Program-made: the position numbers and the translations under genes | NCBI RefSeq assembly: GCF_012272855.1 | Contig: NZ_JAAXCQ010000006.1 | Span: 210,794 to 274,793 of the forward strand | Direction: 5' to 3' | Source of the DNA: Arenibacter sp. 6A1 | GTDB lineage: Bacteria; Bacteroidota; Bacteroidia; Flavobacteriales; Flavobacteriaceae | Length of the DNA: 64,000 bases | Notes under the pieces: model-generated | What the model was told of the DNA's origin: nothing | Databases searched by the model: none | Seen by the model: only the letters and a program-made list of their open reading frames with translations | In this document: piece by piece, positions 35,458-44,136 of the stretch | Layout of the letters: every line of letters begins with the position of its first letter | Position numbering within the stretch: the stretch's first letter is position 1

Positions 35458-37335
35458 CTAGGCATTAGGATCTCTATTTACTGTAACATTAAATTTGGGC
35501 GCCTTATAGTCCTTTGGCAAATAGTTTTCTGGAATAGTGGTCATACTACCATCTCTGGCAGCTCTGTAGTGAGGCGAAAGAATTTCAATCCCTCTCTCAT
35601 TAAATACATCTTGTATATTTTGATGTAGGTTAGAATAAATCAAACCTTGTTGACTAGACTCTTTTGTATGGGCATTAATTTGATAAGCAACATAAAAATC
35701 CTCAAGTCCGGTTTGTAATACAAAAGGTGATGGGGCCTTCAAAAGTAGATCGGTCCTTAGAGCAGCATCTATTAAGGCCTTATGTACCTGTATCCAAGGA
35801 ATATCGTAGCCAATGGTAACCGTGGTGTGTATTATAAGACCTTTCTCCAAGGATTCACTGGTATAATTTGTAGTGTTTCCAGAAAGTACGGAAGAGTTTG
35901 GAATGGTGATTACTTCGTTTTTAACGGTTTTTACCCTAGTAACCAAGAGGGTTTTTTCGACCACATCGCCGGATACCTCCCCAATCTTTATACGGTCGCC
36001 AATTTTAAAAGGGCGCATATAGGTAATGACCAAACCGGCAACCATATTGGCAATAGCTGTGGAAGATCCCAGCGAGAAAAGTATCCCGATAAACACCGAT
36101 ACTCCCTTGAAAATATCGGAATCTGACCCAGGTAAATTGGGAAAGATCAATACAAACATAAAAGCATACAACAAAAATTTAACGATACTAAATGTCGGCA
36201 TTGCCCAATCTGTATGGAATCCGGAAATTTTTAGTTTTTCACTTTCAATTTCAGAAAAAATGTAGCGTACAAAACGGATTACATTCTTCATCACGAAAAT
36301 GATCACCAAAATACTGAACAGTTTGGGAAGGTAATCCCATACAGCAATTAATATACCTTTAAAAGGAGACCAGAATAATTGAAAAAGAGCGTCGGCCCAA
36401 TTTCGTGAGAAAGGGAAAATGCTAAAAATTATAGGGAGTGATATATAAAGGATTATAGCATATAATAACCAGCGGAAAATTTTAAACAAGAACAGGATAA
36501 CCGTTAACTCTTGGTCTGCCGTTAAGAAAGTATAATCCTTATAAGATAAATTTTTAAGCCATTTTTCCTTGGTCTTATGAATATAGTCTAAGAGACGGAT
36601 GTTACCCTTGCCGATAAGCCAAATAATTAGCCATCCCAGAAAAATAACTAAAAGAACCAATCCAACCCGAAGAAGCAAAGTGATTAAATTATTCTCTTTT
36701 TTACCATCAAGAATAGCTTTTTTAATAATTTCCCTAAATTCATCGGCTACCTCATGGGGGCTTTTATCATACCACATGGCATCTGTCTCGGAAATACTCA
36801 TGATGACGGTATCCTCATAAACCAAGTCGACGGTGTTTTCGGATTTCAATACGGTGATAGCATCGATTTTTAAGAAATCGTCTTCCGACAGAGCTTTAAT
36901 TTTCTTATTTATTCTAACGGCTCTTTCCATGGGAGTGAATGCTCCAAATTTAGAATAGATGGTGAACAATGTATCTCCCAATATACTGATAACAGGATAA
37001 CCATGGGCTGTATTTCGCAAGGTGTCTATACGTGCTTTTTTATTGGCTATCCGCAGATTTTCCTCATCCTCAATAGATTTTAATTGAATAAGAAGCGCTT
37101 CCTTTTGTAAATTATCCGTGGTTTTTAAAGATTTTAGTTCAATTTCTAGGGCAGCCTTCTTAATAGAATCTGCAAGACGTTGGTTTTCGATCTCTACAAT
37201 ACGTTTGTTATAATCCGCAATTAATACCGTGTTTACAGAATCGCTGTCGGTTTTGGTAGTGTCGGTTTGGCTGTTAACTGGGGTGTTAAACAGTAAATTT
37301 GATATTATTAATAATACTGGTATAAATGCTTTCAT
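35458..37335 (-). CDS. Mechanosensitive ion channel, MscS family
   Basis: About 625 residues from the ATG at 37335 (MKAFIPVLLIISNLLF, a signal peptide); the frame is open to 37380. A periplasmic part with a coiled-coil segment (about 45-100) is followed by several membrane helices (about 225-245, 280-310, 335-360, 385-410). The MscS core comes next: pore helix GSSTAIANMVAGLVITYMRP, then the beta domain FKIGDRIKIGEVSGDVVEKT and VITIPNSSVLSGNTTNY. It opens on membrane tension to release solutes during osmotic downshock. It is monocistronic as far as can be seen. Confidence 0.93.
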   Translation of the reverse strand: MKAFIPVLLIISNLLFNTPVNSQTDTTKTDSDSVNTVLIADYNKRIVEIENQRLADSIKKAALEIELKSLKTTDNLQKEALLIQLKSIEDEENLRIANKKARIDTLRNTAHGYPVISILGDTLFTIYSKFGAFTPMERAVRINKKIKALSEDDFLKIDAITVLKSENTVDLVYEDTVIMSISETDAMWYDKSPHEVADEFREIIKKAILDGKKENNLITLLLRVGLVLLVIFLGWLIIWLIGKGNIRLLDYIHKTKEKWLKNLSYKDYTFLTADQELTVILFLFKIFRWLLYAIILYISLPIIFSIFPFSRNWADALFQLFWSPFKGILIAVWDYLPKLFSILVIIFVMKNVIRFVRYIFSEIESEKLKISGFHTDWAMPTFSIVKFLLYAFMFVLIFPNLPGSDSDIFKGVSVFIGILFSLGSSTAIANMVAGLVITYMRPFKIGDRIKIGEVSGDVVEKTLLVTRVKTVKNEVITIPNSSVLSGNTTNYTSESLEKGLIIHTTVTIGYDIPWIQVHKALIDAALRTDLLLKAPSPFVLQTGLEDFYVAYQINAHTKESSQQGLIYSNLHQNIQDVFNERGIEILSPHYRAARDGSMTTIPENYLPKDYKAPKFNVTVNRDPNA

Positions 37336-37610
37336 TTGGTTTCTATTAAGGAGGAAAAATAGAAAGAAAAAATTCAGCAAACCAGTTTTATTTTTTCCTT
37401 TTATAAAGGCACTAGATTAAGCTTTTTATTTGTTGTGTACTAGTGGATTAGGTTGATATTAGAATTCTTAGGTTACCGTAATTTGTCAATAAAGGTGCAT
37501 GTTACAAAGGGATGGGCGTTAAGGATTTTGGTAAGGCCCAAGGAGTTTTTCTCTATGGCACTTTAGAGCATAAAATACATGTCAGGTAAAGATGCGTTGC
37601 CTTTATAGGA

Positions 37611-38582
37611 TTATGCTGGCTTAAGGCAGCGTTTTCCTAGCTTTTGGGCGATATAGGCAACAATTAATAGTTGACTGATATGGTATAGCATTACGGGTAA
37701 TATGTAGATGCTTGCGTTGGCACTATGTCCGAACATTATTTTAGCCATTACAGAACCGTGGACCAAAGATTTTTTAGACCCACAGAATATAGCCGTTATC
37801 CGATCTTCTGTAGAAAACCCTAACTTATTAGAAATCGCGTTTATCAAGAGTAACATAAAAAAGAACAGTGCCAAAATAGCAAGGCAAAGCATGAATAGGA
37901 CCGTAATATTTAATCCAGAAAAAAGATTGGCAAGGAACGAAAGACAAAAGCTAGTGTAAACAATAAGCACAATAATGGTTTTATCAAAATTAGCGATCAA
38001 TGTACTGTTCTTAAGTGCTAGTTGTCCAAATTGGCCATGTAAAAGAATCCCTAAAGTCAATGGTAATACAATTTGCAACATTAATTTACTGATAACGGAC
38101 AGTGCAGAAACCCCTTGGGCATCATCTACGAGCAGTCCGAGCCAAAGTGGGGTTAGTGCCACCCCAAGAAGTCCAGATAGACTTGCATTAAAAATGGCTG
38201 CTGGGATATTTCCTTTGGCAATGGAGACCATTACTACGGAAGAAGAAACGGTAGAGGGCAGTACAGATAAAAAGAACATACCTACCCATAACAACTCGGC
38301 ACTTTCACTTACCATCAAAGATTTAAAGGGCAATACCAGTAGGGGGAAAATTATAAAGGTGCTAAGGTGAATCAAGAGGTGTAACTTATAATTACTCACT
38401 CCGGCCCTAAAGGTGTGCATCGATAGTTTTAAGCCGTAAAAAAAGAAAATAAGGCCAATCCCCACATCGGTAACCTGGTTTAAATGGAGAAAATTAGCAC
38501 CAGTTGGCCAAACATAGGCAACGGGAATCGCTGTCAGCAGGGCCAGAATAAAGCCATTGAATTTAATTTTCCTTTGAAGCAC
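37611..38582 (-). CDS. Bile acid:sodium symporter family (BASS/SBF-like) transporter
   Basis: A 323-residue inner-membrane protein with about ten hydrophobic segments. It shows the SBF-like sequence GLIFFFYGLKLSMHTF near residues 42-57, the discontinuous-helix motif FFLSVLPSTVSSSVVM near 103-118 and the C-terminal FCGSKKSLVHGSVMAKIMF. These are typical of the SBF-like CPA/BASS branch (YfeH type). It probably exchanges an organic anion or another small solute with sodium; the substrate cannot be stated. Confidence 0.88.
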   Translation of the reverse strand: MLQRKIKFNGFILALLTAIPVAYVWPTGANFLHLNQVTDVGIGLIFFFYGLKLSMHTFRAGVSNYKLHLLIHLSTFIIFPLLVLPFKSLMVSESAELLWVGMFFLSVLPSTVSSSVVMVSIAKGNIPAAIFNASLSGLLGVALTPLWLGLLVDDAQGVSALSVISKLMLQIVLPLTLGILLHGQFGQLALKNSTLIANFDKTIIVLIVYTSFCLSFLANLFSGLNITVLFMLCLAILALFFFMLLLINAISNKLGFSTEDRITAIFCGSKKSLVHGSVMAKIMFGHSANASIYILPVMLYHISQLLIVAYIAQKLGKRCLKPA

Positions 38583-38623
38583 AATACTATTTTTAAAGGG
38601 TTACATAAAATATGAACCGAGGG

Positions 38624-38631
38624 CAAATGTA
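38624..38631 (-). promoter_or_regulatory. Candidate -7 box for the BASS transporter gene
   Basis: Minus-strand TACATTTG matches TAnnTTTG about 42 bp before the start codon. No TTG at -33 is visible. Confidence 0.4.
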
Positions 38632-38836
38632 TGGTATTTATATGATTGGAATGAATAAGGTTTGTCAGGAATTCAGTTTTTGATGTTCTGGTTAGATAAA
38701 AAAAAGTGGAGGCTTGTGAAGATATAAAATAGGGGCAAAGGGCAGAAAGAAAGACTTTTATATGGTCCTTAGTAAAGCCCTATATTGGTAGGAATGTAGT
38801 GTGTTCGAAGATTGACCGAAGAAAGAAAAAAGTGTT

Positions 38837-40099
38837 TTAAACAGCTTTGTTGATTAAGCATTCTTCTTTTAAATTCTTAAGGTCTTCCTCAAATTTTATG
38901 TGTTGCTCAGCTCTTTTATAAGCCATTTCTGAATGATACATGGCTGCTGAGGTAATATCGGCTCGTTCCATGGCGGCTAAGGAACAGAATGCTTTTTGGA
39001 GTTTTATCATTACTTCAATATTAGTTGCACCGTCTCGAGCAATAGGCCTAAAAGCATCTTCAAATAAATCGGCCATCGAAATTTCGGGTACTTCAATGCG
39101 GTCATAGGAAACGGAAGTAGTCTCCTCTTTGTTTTCTGGTTCGGCCCAGAGGTGAAAGAGGCGAGTAAGGCTTCCAATAATTTGAATGGCAGTGCCAGGA
39201 TCGTTGATACCGGGAGATAATGCTCGACTGGCAATTTCACTTAAAGCGATGATGCCAAAGCGAGGGTCTTCATCAAAGATTCTAGTTTCATCACAACTAA
39301 AAGCCTTGTCTATTTTACGGCTAATCTCATCCATATCTTCCGCTATATGTCCGTGCAGAAAAGCGATGGGGGTACTAGGCTCTATAAAGCTCCCGGGAAG
39401 TCGGTTTAGGGTAATGGTGGCATCTAAATCTTCTGCTATTGCTTGTAAAAAATCTAAATTTATACGGTTTAAATACCCGATGTTATGGGACAGGATAGGG
39501 TATCCTAGTTTTTTTTTCGGTGTTAAAGCAATGCCTTTTAAAGTGGGACTTTTAATTCTTTCTTTGATGGCTTTCGCAGCAGCGACTTCAATTTTTTTGA
39601 TCGTATTGGTAAGACGTCCTAATCGACTTATTCTGTTTACCCATTGTAAAAAAGTTAAAATAACAATGGCAAAGAGGCCTAGGGTAATAACAAACAGCAC
39701 AAAGTTTCCTGCTTTTCCGTAAAGTCCGTTTTGTAAAGCAACCTTGGCAATAATGCTAAAAATAAAGGATCCAATAAATACCGATAGGGCATTTTGAGAG
39801 ACATCGTCTACTATGATTAACTTAAAAGATCTTGGTGTGGCAGAGTTACTGGCTGCCGAAAAAGCAGACAGCATGGAAGCTACCGAAAAAATAGAAATTA
39901 CAAGCATACTGGCCGAAATTGTCGACAGTAATTCTTCTAAGGAATCCGTATTGATACTAGGAACAAAATCTTTTAATACCGTAGCATCTGCAAGATGAGC
40001 TATAAAAGCGGCGATGACCGAAAAGAAGCAAAAAATAAAAGGTCTGAACCATAATTGTTCTCGAAGTCGATAAAAAATAGCTTTAATTTTATTTTTCAT
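38837..40099 (-). CDS. DUF2254 domain-containing membrane protein
   Basis: A 420-residue protein with four membrane segments in the first 150 residues (about 18-38, 62-84, 108-128, 132-152) and a large soluble part. The DUF2254 signature is visible as ISASMLVISIFSVASMLSAF, then SFKLIIVDDVSQNALSVFIG, and later SRALSPGINDPGTAIQIIGSL. The function of the family is unknown. A REP-like element ends about 12 bp upstream of its start codon, in the same arrangement as for the sigma factor gene. Confidence 0.88.
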   Translation of the reverse strand: MKNKIKAIFYRLREQLWFRPFIFCFFSVIAAFIAHLADATVLKDFVPSINTDSLEELLSTISASMLVISIFSVASMLSAFSAASNSATPRSFKLIIVDDVSQNALSVFIGSFIFSIIAKVALQNGLYGKAGNFVLFVITLGLFAIVILTFLQWVNRISRLGRLTNTIKKIEVAAAKAIKERIKSPTLKGIALTPKKKLGYPILSHNIGYLNRINLDFLQAIAEDLDATITLNRLPGSFIEPSTPIAFLHGHIAEDMDEISRKIDKAFSCDETRIFDEDPRFGIIALSEIASRALSPGINDPGTAIQIIGSLTRLFHLWAEPENKEETTSVSYDRIEVPEISMADLFEDAFRPIARDGATNIEVMIKLQKAFCSLAAMERADITSAAMYHSEMAYKRAEQHIKFEEDLKNLKEECLINKAV

Positions 40100-40111
40100 A
40101 TGCTGATATTT

Positions 40112-40187
40112 ATTGATTTTTAACGGTCATACTTCTGCTGCGCTCAGTACAAGTATGTAATTCGCATAGCTGAATTAGTAATTGCGA
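40112..40187 (-). repeat. REP-like hairpin element, copy 2 of 3 (upstream of the DUF2254 gene)
   Basis: Here the stem is perfect: CATACTT (plus strand) pairs with AAGTATG, enclosing TGCTGCGCTCAGTAC. The flanks ATTGATTTTTAACGG and GTAATTCGCATA are shared with the other copies. It sits 12 bp before the start codon, like copy 1. Confidence 0.75.
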
Positions 40188-40200
40188 CCAATATTTGGTC
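40186..40200. promoter_or_regulatory. 15-bp palindrome GACCAATATTTGGTC
   Basis: Two 6-bp arms (GACCAA/TTGGTC) around TAT, directly behind REP-like copy 2. It could be a regulator-binding site for the DUF2254 gene. No other copy was noticed in the window. Confidence 0.35.
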
Positions 40201-40601
40201 ATGCTTATTTCATGGTCTAAAAATTAAATGAACTCATAATTTAATCAATCGTATTTGGGCTATTGGAAATGTATTGGTAGCTGTTTTTTAACTGCTTATA
40301 ACTATCAAAATTTAATTAGGTTATAAATGAATTTTTTGGGATCTACCTCTATAATTGGATGTGGATTTGTATGATATTTTCTTAGGCTCGGTATTCACTC
40401 TATCGGTATTCTAAAACAGTGCCTCTATTCCTTAAATATAATATAATTAATGCTAATTCTATGATATACGAACCTGAAATTTATGGGGAGACCTATTGCC
40501 GTAATATTAAGGTAAACTACGTCTTAGGGAGTTGCTGCCGCCTGAACGATCTCCTCCCTGTACTGTTTCTAGGAATTACCATTCTTGTTTTTTTTAATAG
40601 T

Positions 40602-41420
40602 TTATTTTGAGGAATTAAAATAGTTTTTAAAAAACAGCAGTTGGTATTGTATGGCGTTAGACCAGTATTCCCAATTGTGCTGCCCAGGGCGTTCTGTATA
40701 TTCGTGGGGGATATTTCTTTCGATCAATATTTCGTGGAACCGTTTGTTGGCATCATAAAAGAAATCAGCAGTCCCACAATCAAAGATGAGTTTTAAATCA
40801 TTTCCATTCAACAAATGAACCATATTGATCACGGTATTCTTTTCCCAATGTTCCCGATTTTCGGAATATAGGCCCAAACGCTTGGGCAGGTCCCAATTGT
40901 TAGGAAAAGGACGAATGTCTAATCCGCCGCTCATGCTTCCGGCGGCACCCCATATATCCTGATGTTTAAAAGCCAAGTAAAACGCTCCATGACCGCCCAT
41001 GCTTAAACCAGTAATGGCCCTTTGTGTCTTGTTTGCGATAGTTTTGTATTTGGTGTCCATAGCGGCTACCAATTCCTTTGAGATATAGGTTTCATAGCGC
41101 ATTTTATGATCAATGGGGCTGTCTATATACCAGCTAGTACCGCCACCATCGGGACAAACAATAATCATACTATGAGTGTCGGCATAGGTTTTTATTTCAG
41201 GGACATTCGAAGCCCAATTTGTATGATTTCCCCCCGCGCCGTGAAGTAAATACAAAACCGGAAAAATTGCTTCTCCCTGTTCGTAATTCGCTGGTAAGAT
41301 GACAAGGTTGGGAATAGATTTGTTCATTGCCTTACTTGGAACCATTAGCGTATCTATTCTGGCCGCTAATAGTGTTGTGGTGTTGAAAATTAGAAGCAGC
41401 CAATATAATTTTAATCTCAT
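40602..41420 (-). CDS. Secreted esterase, esterase D/feruloyl esterase-like fold
   Basis: A 272-residue alpha/beta hydrolase with N-terminal signal peptide (about 1-20, TTLLAA). The oxyanion segment is YLLHGAGGNHTNW. The triad is Ser140 in GLSMGGHG, Asp at about 219 (DCGTADFFYD) and His248 in RPGQHNWEYW. The family (PF00756-type) includes esterases removing acyl groups from plant-like polysaccharides as well as other esters. The signal peptide fits a periplasmic enzyme. No carbohydrate genes adjoin it directly. Confidence 0.88.
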   Translation of the reverse strand: MRLKLYWLLLIFNTTTLLAARIDTLMVPSKAMNKSIPNLVILPANYEQGEAIFPVLYLLHGAGGNHTNWASNVPEIKTYADTHSMIIVCPDGGGTSWYIDSPIDHKMRYETYISKELVAAMDTKYKTIANKTQRAITGLSMGGHGAFYLAFKHQDIWGAAGSMSGGLDIRPFPNNWDLPKRLGLYSENREHWEKNTVINMVHLLNGNDLKLIFDCGTADFFYDANKRFHEILIERNIPHEYTERPGQHNWEYWSNAIQYQLLFFKNYFNSSK

Positions 41421-41512
41421 AATGGAATGGGTGTTTTAAGGAGGGTGGTGGTATGGTTGTTCAAAGAGGATTCTTATTTTAGTAAAAAAAAAGCTTGATT
41501 TGTGGACGAAAG

Positions 41513-41884
41513 CTAAATATGCTGGTCTATTAAAATAGTATTGCCGTCAGGATCTGTAAGAACTAAACTCGCAGGGCCAGTGCCCGATTCCTCAGTTTCC
41601 TGGACCAAGGAAATGTTATTGGTCTTTAGGTGTTTTTGAATATCTCTTATGTCATCAAAAGATTCCAAGGTAGTGCCACTTTCGTCCCAGCCCGGATTAA
41701 AAGTGAGGATATTGTTCTCAAACATCCCATGGAACAATCCTATTAAGGAATTTCCATTTTTCATGATGAGATAATTTTTTTCCAAATCCCCTGCCAAAAC
41801 TGAAAAGCCAAGAGTTTCATAAAATTTTTTGGAGGCCTTAATGTCCTTGACATTGAGGCTGATGGAAAAAGCGCCTAATTTCAT
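41513..41884 (-). CDS. VOC family protein (glyoxalase-like)
   Basis: A 123-residue protein with two beta-alpha-beta-beta-beta units. The first reads FSISLNVKDIKASKKFYETL and the second ends in SLVLTDPDGNTILIDQH. VOC proteins bind a divalent metal and act as lyases, dioxygenases, isomerases or drug-binding proteins, and the specific activity cannot be told. It is intact, unlike the VOC pseudogene at 4436-4819, to which it is only distantly related. Confidence 0.88.
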   Translation of the reverse strand: MKLGAFSISLNVKDIKASKKFYETLGFSVLAGDLEKNYLIMKNGNSLIGLFHGMFENNILTFNPGWDESGTTLESFDDIRDIQKHLKTNNISLVQETEESGTGPASLVLTDPDGNTILIDQHI

Positions 41885-42109
41885 ACGTGCTTGTGTTTTT
41901 GGTTAGTGGTAGTAAAATAGCATTCCTAAATTTATAAATATTTATTCGGTTAGGCTAAAAAATCCGGAGTCGTATTTGATTGTTAGGATCTGAGTTTTCA
42001 GCCATAGCAGTAGTGGCTTATTTTATAAATAGGTGCTTAAACATTTTTCCCTGGGTGGGAAAATAGAAATACCGTCAACGGCATCTATCTTTCAAAGGTC
42101 CGTTTAAGT

Positions 42110-42349
42110 CTACTCAACTTCGGGCAAAGCATCAAATGCCTTTTTCTTAAGTTGAAGCCATGCTTTCATTTTTTCATCCGTTGTCATTATTTCTTGCATT
42201 TTTTTCATGGCTTCCAGGTGTTTTTTGTCTCCTAAACGGAACATTTTCTTACCATGCTGCTTGCTTAATTCGGCTATTTCCTCAAAAGTATCGGCATGAA
42301 ATGTTTCGTCACAGCAGCCACCCAATTGTTTGCAGGTCATTGTTTTCAT
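42110..42349 (-). CDS. DUF1059-type small protein
   Basis: The start at 42349 (MKTMTCKQLGGCCDETFHAD) is preferred over the longer frame to 42415. The product of 79 residues opens with the DUF1059 pattern C-x-LGG-x-C followed by F.A.t.eEi...s..H (TFEEIAELSKQHGKKMF). The family is proposed to bind metal, but its role is unknown. Confidence 0.8.
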   Translation of the reverse strand: MKTMTCKQLGGCCDETFHADTFEEIAELSKQHGKKMFRLGDKKHLEAMKKMQEIMTTDEKMKAWLQLKKKAFDALPEVE

Positions 42350-42720
42350 GTATTCGCGATTTCTGAATGAAGTGAATAGATGTATTAAAGTTAGAAAAAT
42401 AATTTGTACGAACATCAGGTAAGTAAAAGAACCAAGAAAGGTTATGGGGTATTAAAACGCAATTGCAAAGTCATCGGGGAGGATAGTTCATAGATAAAAG
42501 GGAAAGAGGGATTTATTTTAATCTTGTAAATAATAGGGGCCTAAAATTAGGAAAGAGTTTTGGAACTTTTTTTGTCAAAGGGGAAAGCAGCTTACGGAAA
42601 ATGACACCCCTTCACCTAGGAACGTTGCCTTTAGATTAGGGGTTTCCATTAGTTAGTAGTGCTAGAATGGCATATTTTAGTACTGTTGATTACTGGAGTG
42701 GGGTTGGGGAGAGGCCTGTC
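42350..42720. other. Intergenic stretch without recognised features
   Basis: 371 bp between two minus-strand genes. No repeat, clear hairpin or gene remnant was found. Confidence 0.4.
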
Positions 42721-43725
42721 TTAATAAGCCAGGACATCTATTATTTTGTCCAACACAAACTGTTTAGACCCTCCTACATCTTTAAGTTTGTACTCGATCT
42801 TTCGTAAATTCCCCGTGGGGCTGCTGTTGGTGTCCCCCTCTTCATAGGTTTTATAGCGTTGTACCAAGATGTTATCGATGATGTTAAATTGATCGTGTCC
42901 CATATAGCCTTCTTTGGCATTTTCATTTTCGGAAATATCAGGAAAATAAATAGGGGTCAAAAATTTTCCGCCGTTTACCGAATAACCAATTACATCGCCA
43001 TAACTGCCGCTTCCGGCTGAGGTAGTGTAAATTAATAGTTCTGGAAACCCATCGGCATTTAAATCTCCTAATTCGGCCTGTGTCACCCTAGCGTCAATGT
43101 CTATCAATATTTCTTGGTTATCTATTGTTAATCCATAAGGCTTAATATGAAGTTCCTGTATGGAACCTCTACCTGTGGTACTAATTTCGAAACCGATGTT
43201 GTTATAGCTAAGGTTTTTGACGAAAATCCTTGGGTCTATTTGATTTTTGTCTAGGGGCTCGTTAATTTTTTCATAATCACCGGCTACACTCGATCCGCCA
43301 GAACAGTAATAGGAAAGAAAGCTGCTTTTTTCTGTCTCCCTAGACTTAATTGAAATTATATCGTTTTTAAAAACGAATAAAAATTCACCCTCATTAGAAT
43401 GTACAGTGTAAGTGCTATCGTTCACTCTGTTAGCGATGGCATCAAAAGTACAGCTAGGTTTTTTCTGGTCATTTCGGGAACGTATAGAGATATGTAGGTT
43501 ACTGTCCGAGCTCTCTCGAACCGATACGGCTACCCAGTCATAACCTTTATCACGTCGGGCATAATTATCAGATACGTAATCCCCTATGAGGGTATTTTTT
43601 GTGTTGAAAGTAAGAGTGGCCTGTGTAGTGTTGTTGCTGAAGTCCTTAGAAATGTCATTTTCTTTATGGTTTTTACAGCTAAAAATCAAGGTTAGCAATA
43701 GGGTGGCTAATAAGTGTTTTTTCAT
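42721..43725 (-). CDS. Hypothetical lipoprotein with an EF-hand/VCBS-like segment
   Basis: A 334-residue lipoprotein (lipobox IFSC, Cys at about 17). The N-terminal half is beta-rich and contains two or three cysteines. The C-terminal half contains ELGDLNADGFPELLIY, a calcium-binding-loop pattern as in VCBS or FG-GAP repeats. No specific family was recognised. It resembles surface or periplasmic proteins that report or inhibit other enzymes, but no function is assigned. Confidence 0.7.
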   Translation of the reverse strand: MKKHLLATLLLTLIFSCKNHKENDISKDFSNNTTQATLTFNTKNTLIGDYVSDNYARRDKGYDWVAVSVRESSDSNLHISIRSRNDQKKPSCTFDAIANRVNDSTYTVHSNEGEFLFVFKNDIISIKSRETEKSSFLSYYCSGGSSVAGDYEKINEPLDKNQIDPRIFVKNLSYNNIGFEISTTGRGSIQELHIKPYGLTIDNQEILIDIDARVTQAELGDLNADGFPELLIYTTSAGSGSYGDVIGYSVNGGKFLTPIYFPDISENENAKEGYMGHDQFNIIDNILVQRYKTYEEGDTNSSPTGNLRKIEYKLKDVGGSKQFVLDKIIDVLAY

Positions 43726-43888
43726 GGGTCAAAAATATTCACACTTCTCATCACAATAACTGTACCACTGTTAATAAAATCACAATTTCGATGTGATTTG
43801 AGTACTGTGAATAAAGCGTAGGACTAATAGGGCTGTTGCCGGCCTCCTTAAAAGGATTAAAGTATGTTTTTTATAATCATACAATCGA

Positions 43889-43918
43889 TTGTATTTTTAA
43901 AGCGAATGTTTATATTTG
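43889..43918 (+). promoter_or_regulatory. Promoter for the GH88 gene
   Basis: TTG at 43889-43891, a 19-nt spacer, and TATATTTG at 43911-43918 match the Bacteroidota consensus (TTG, about 19 nt, TAnnTTTG) exactly. The leader to the GH88 ATG would be about 213 nt and would include the REP-like element. Confidence 0.65.
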
Positions 43919-43953
43919 TTTGTATATGGGCATTATATCCATAATTAAATGAG

Positions 43954-44028
43954 TGCAAATATGAATCAAGATATACGAATTACATACCTGTTCTGAGCCC
44001 AGCCGAAGTATGACCATCAAAAAACAAT
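43954..44028 (+). repeat. REP-like hairpin element, copy 3 of 3 (GH88 leader)
   Basis: Opposite map strand to copies 1 and 2 but the same orientation relative to the downstream gene. The core reads GAATTACATACCTGTTCTGA, the pairing arms are CATAC and GTATG, and the element ends with the shared tail ATCAAAAAACAAT. Confidence 0.75.
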
Positions 44029-44136
44029 AAATATGCGCAAATGGAAATCTAATAAACAGCTTAGCCATCTGCGATGTGAAAAGAAAATAACGAACCAGAT
44101 GCCTTTAAATTTATAACAACCATAATCCTATACCTA

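Larger units (their letters stand above)
40100..40601. other. Intergenic region upstream of the DUF2254 gene
   Basis: 502 bp. It holds REP-like copy 2 (40112-40187) and an adjoining palindrome (40186-40200). The rest (40201-40601) shows no convincing gene; a short open frame at 40419-40610 has no family features and runs into the esterase 3' end. Confidence 0.5.
43726..44136. other. Divergent region upstream of the GH88 gene
   Basis: 411 bp. It contains the best promoter in the window (43889-43918) and REP-like copy 3 (43954-44028), both oriented toward the GH88 gene. A 27-codon frame at 44033-44116 follows the element but has no supporting features. Confidence 0.55.

Noticed and set aside
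40419..40610. 63-codon frame upstream of the esterase 3' end
   Set aside because: Sequence reads as translated intergenic DNA, overlaps the convergent gene end and has no recognisable feature.
44033..44116. 27-codon frame in the GH88 leader
   Set aside because: Possible leader peptide, but nothing beyond an ATG and a stop supports it; mentioned only as a hypothesis.
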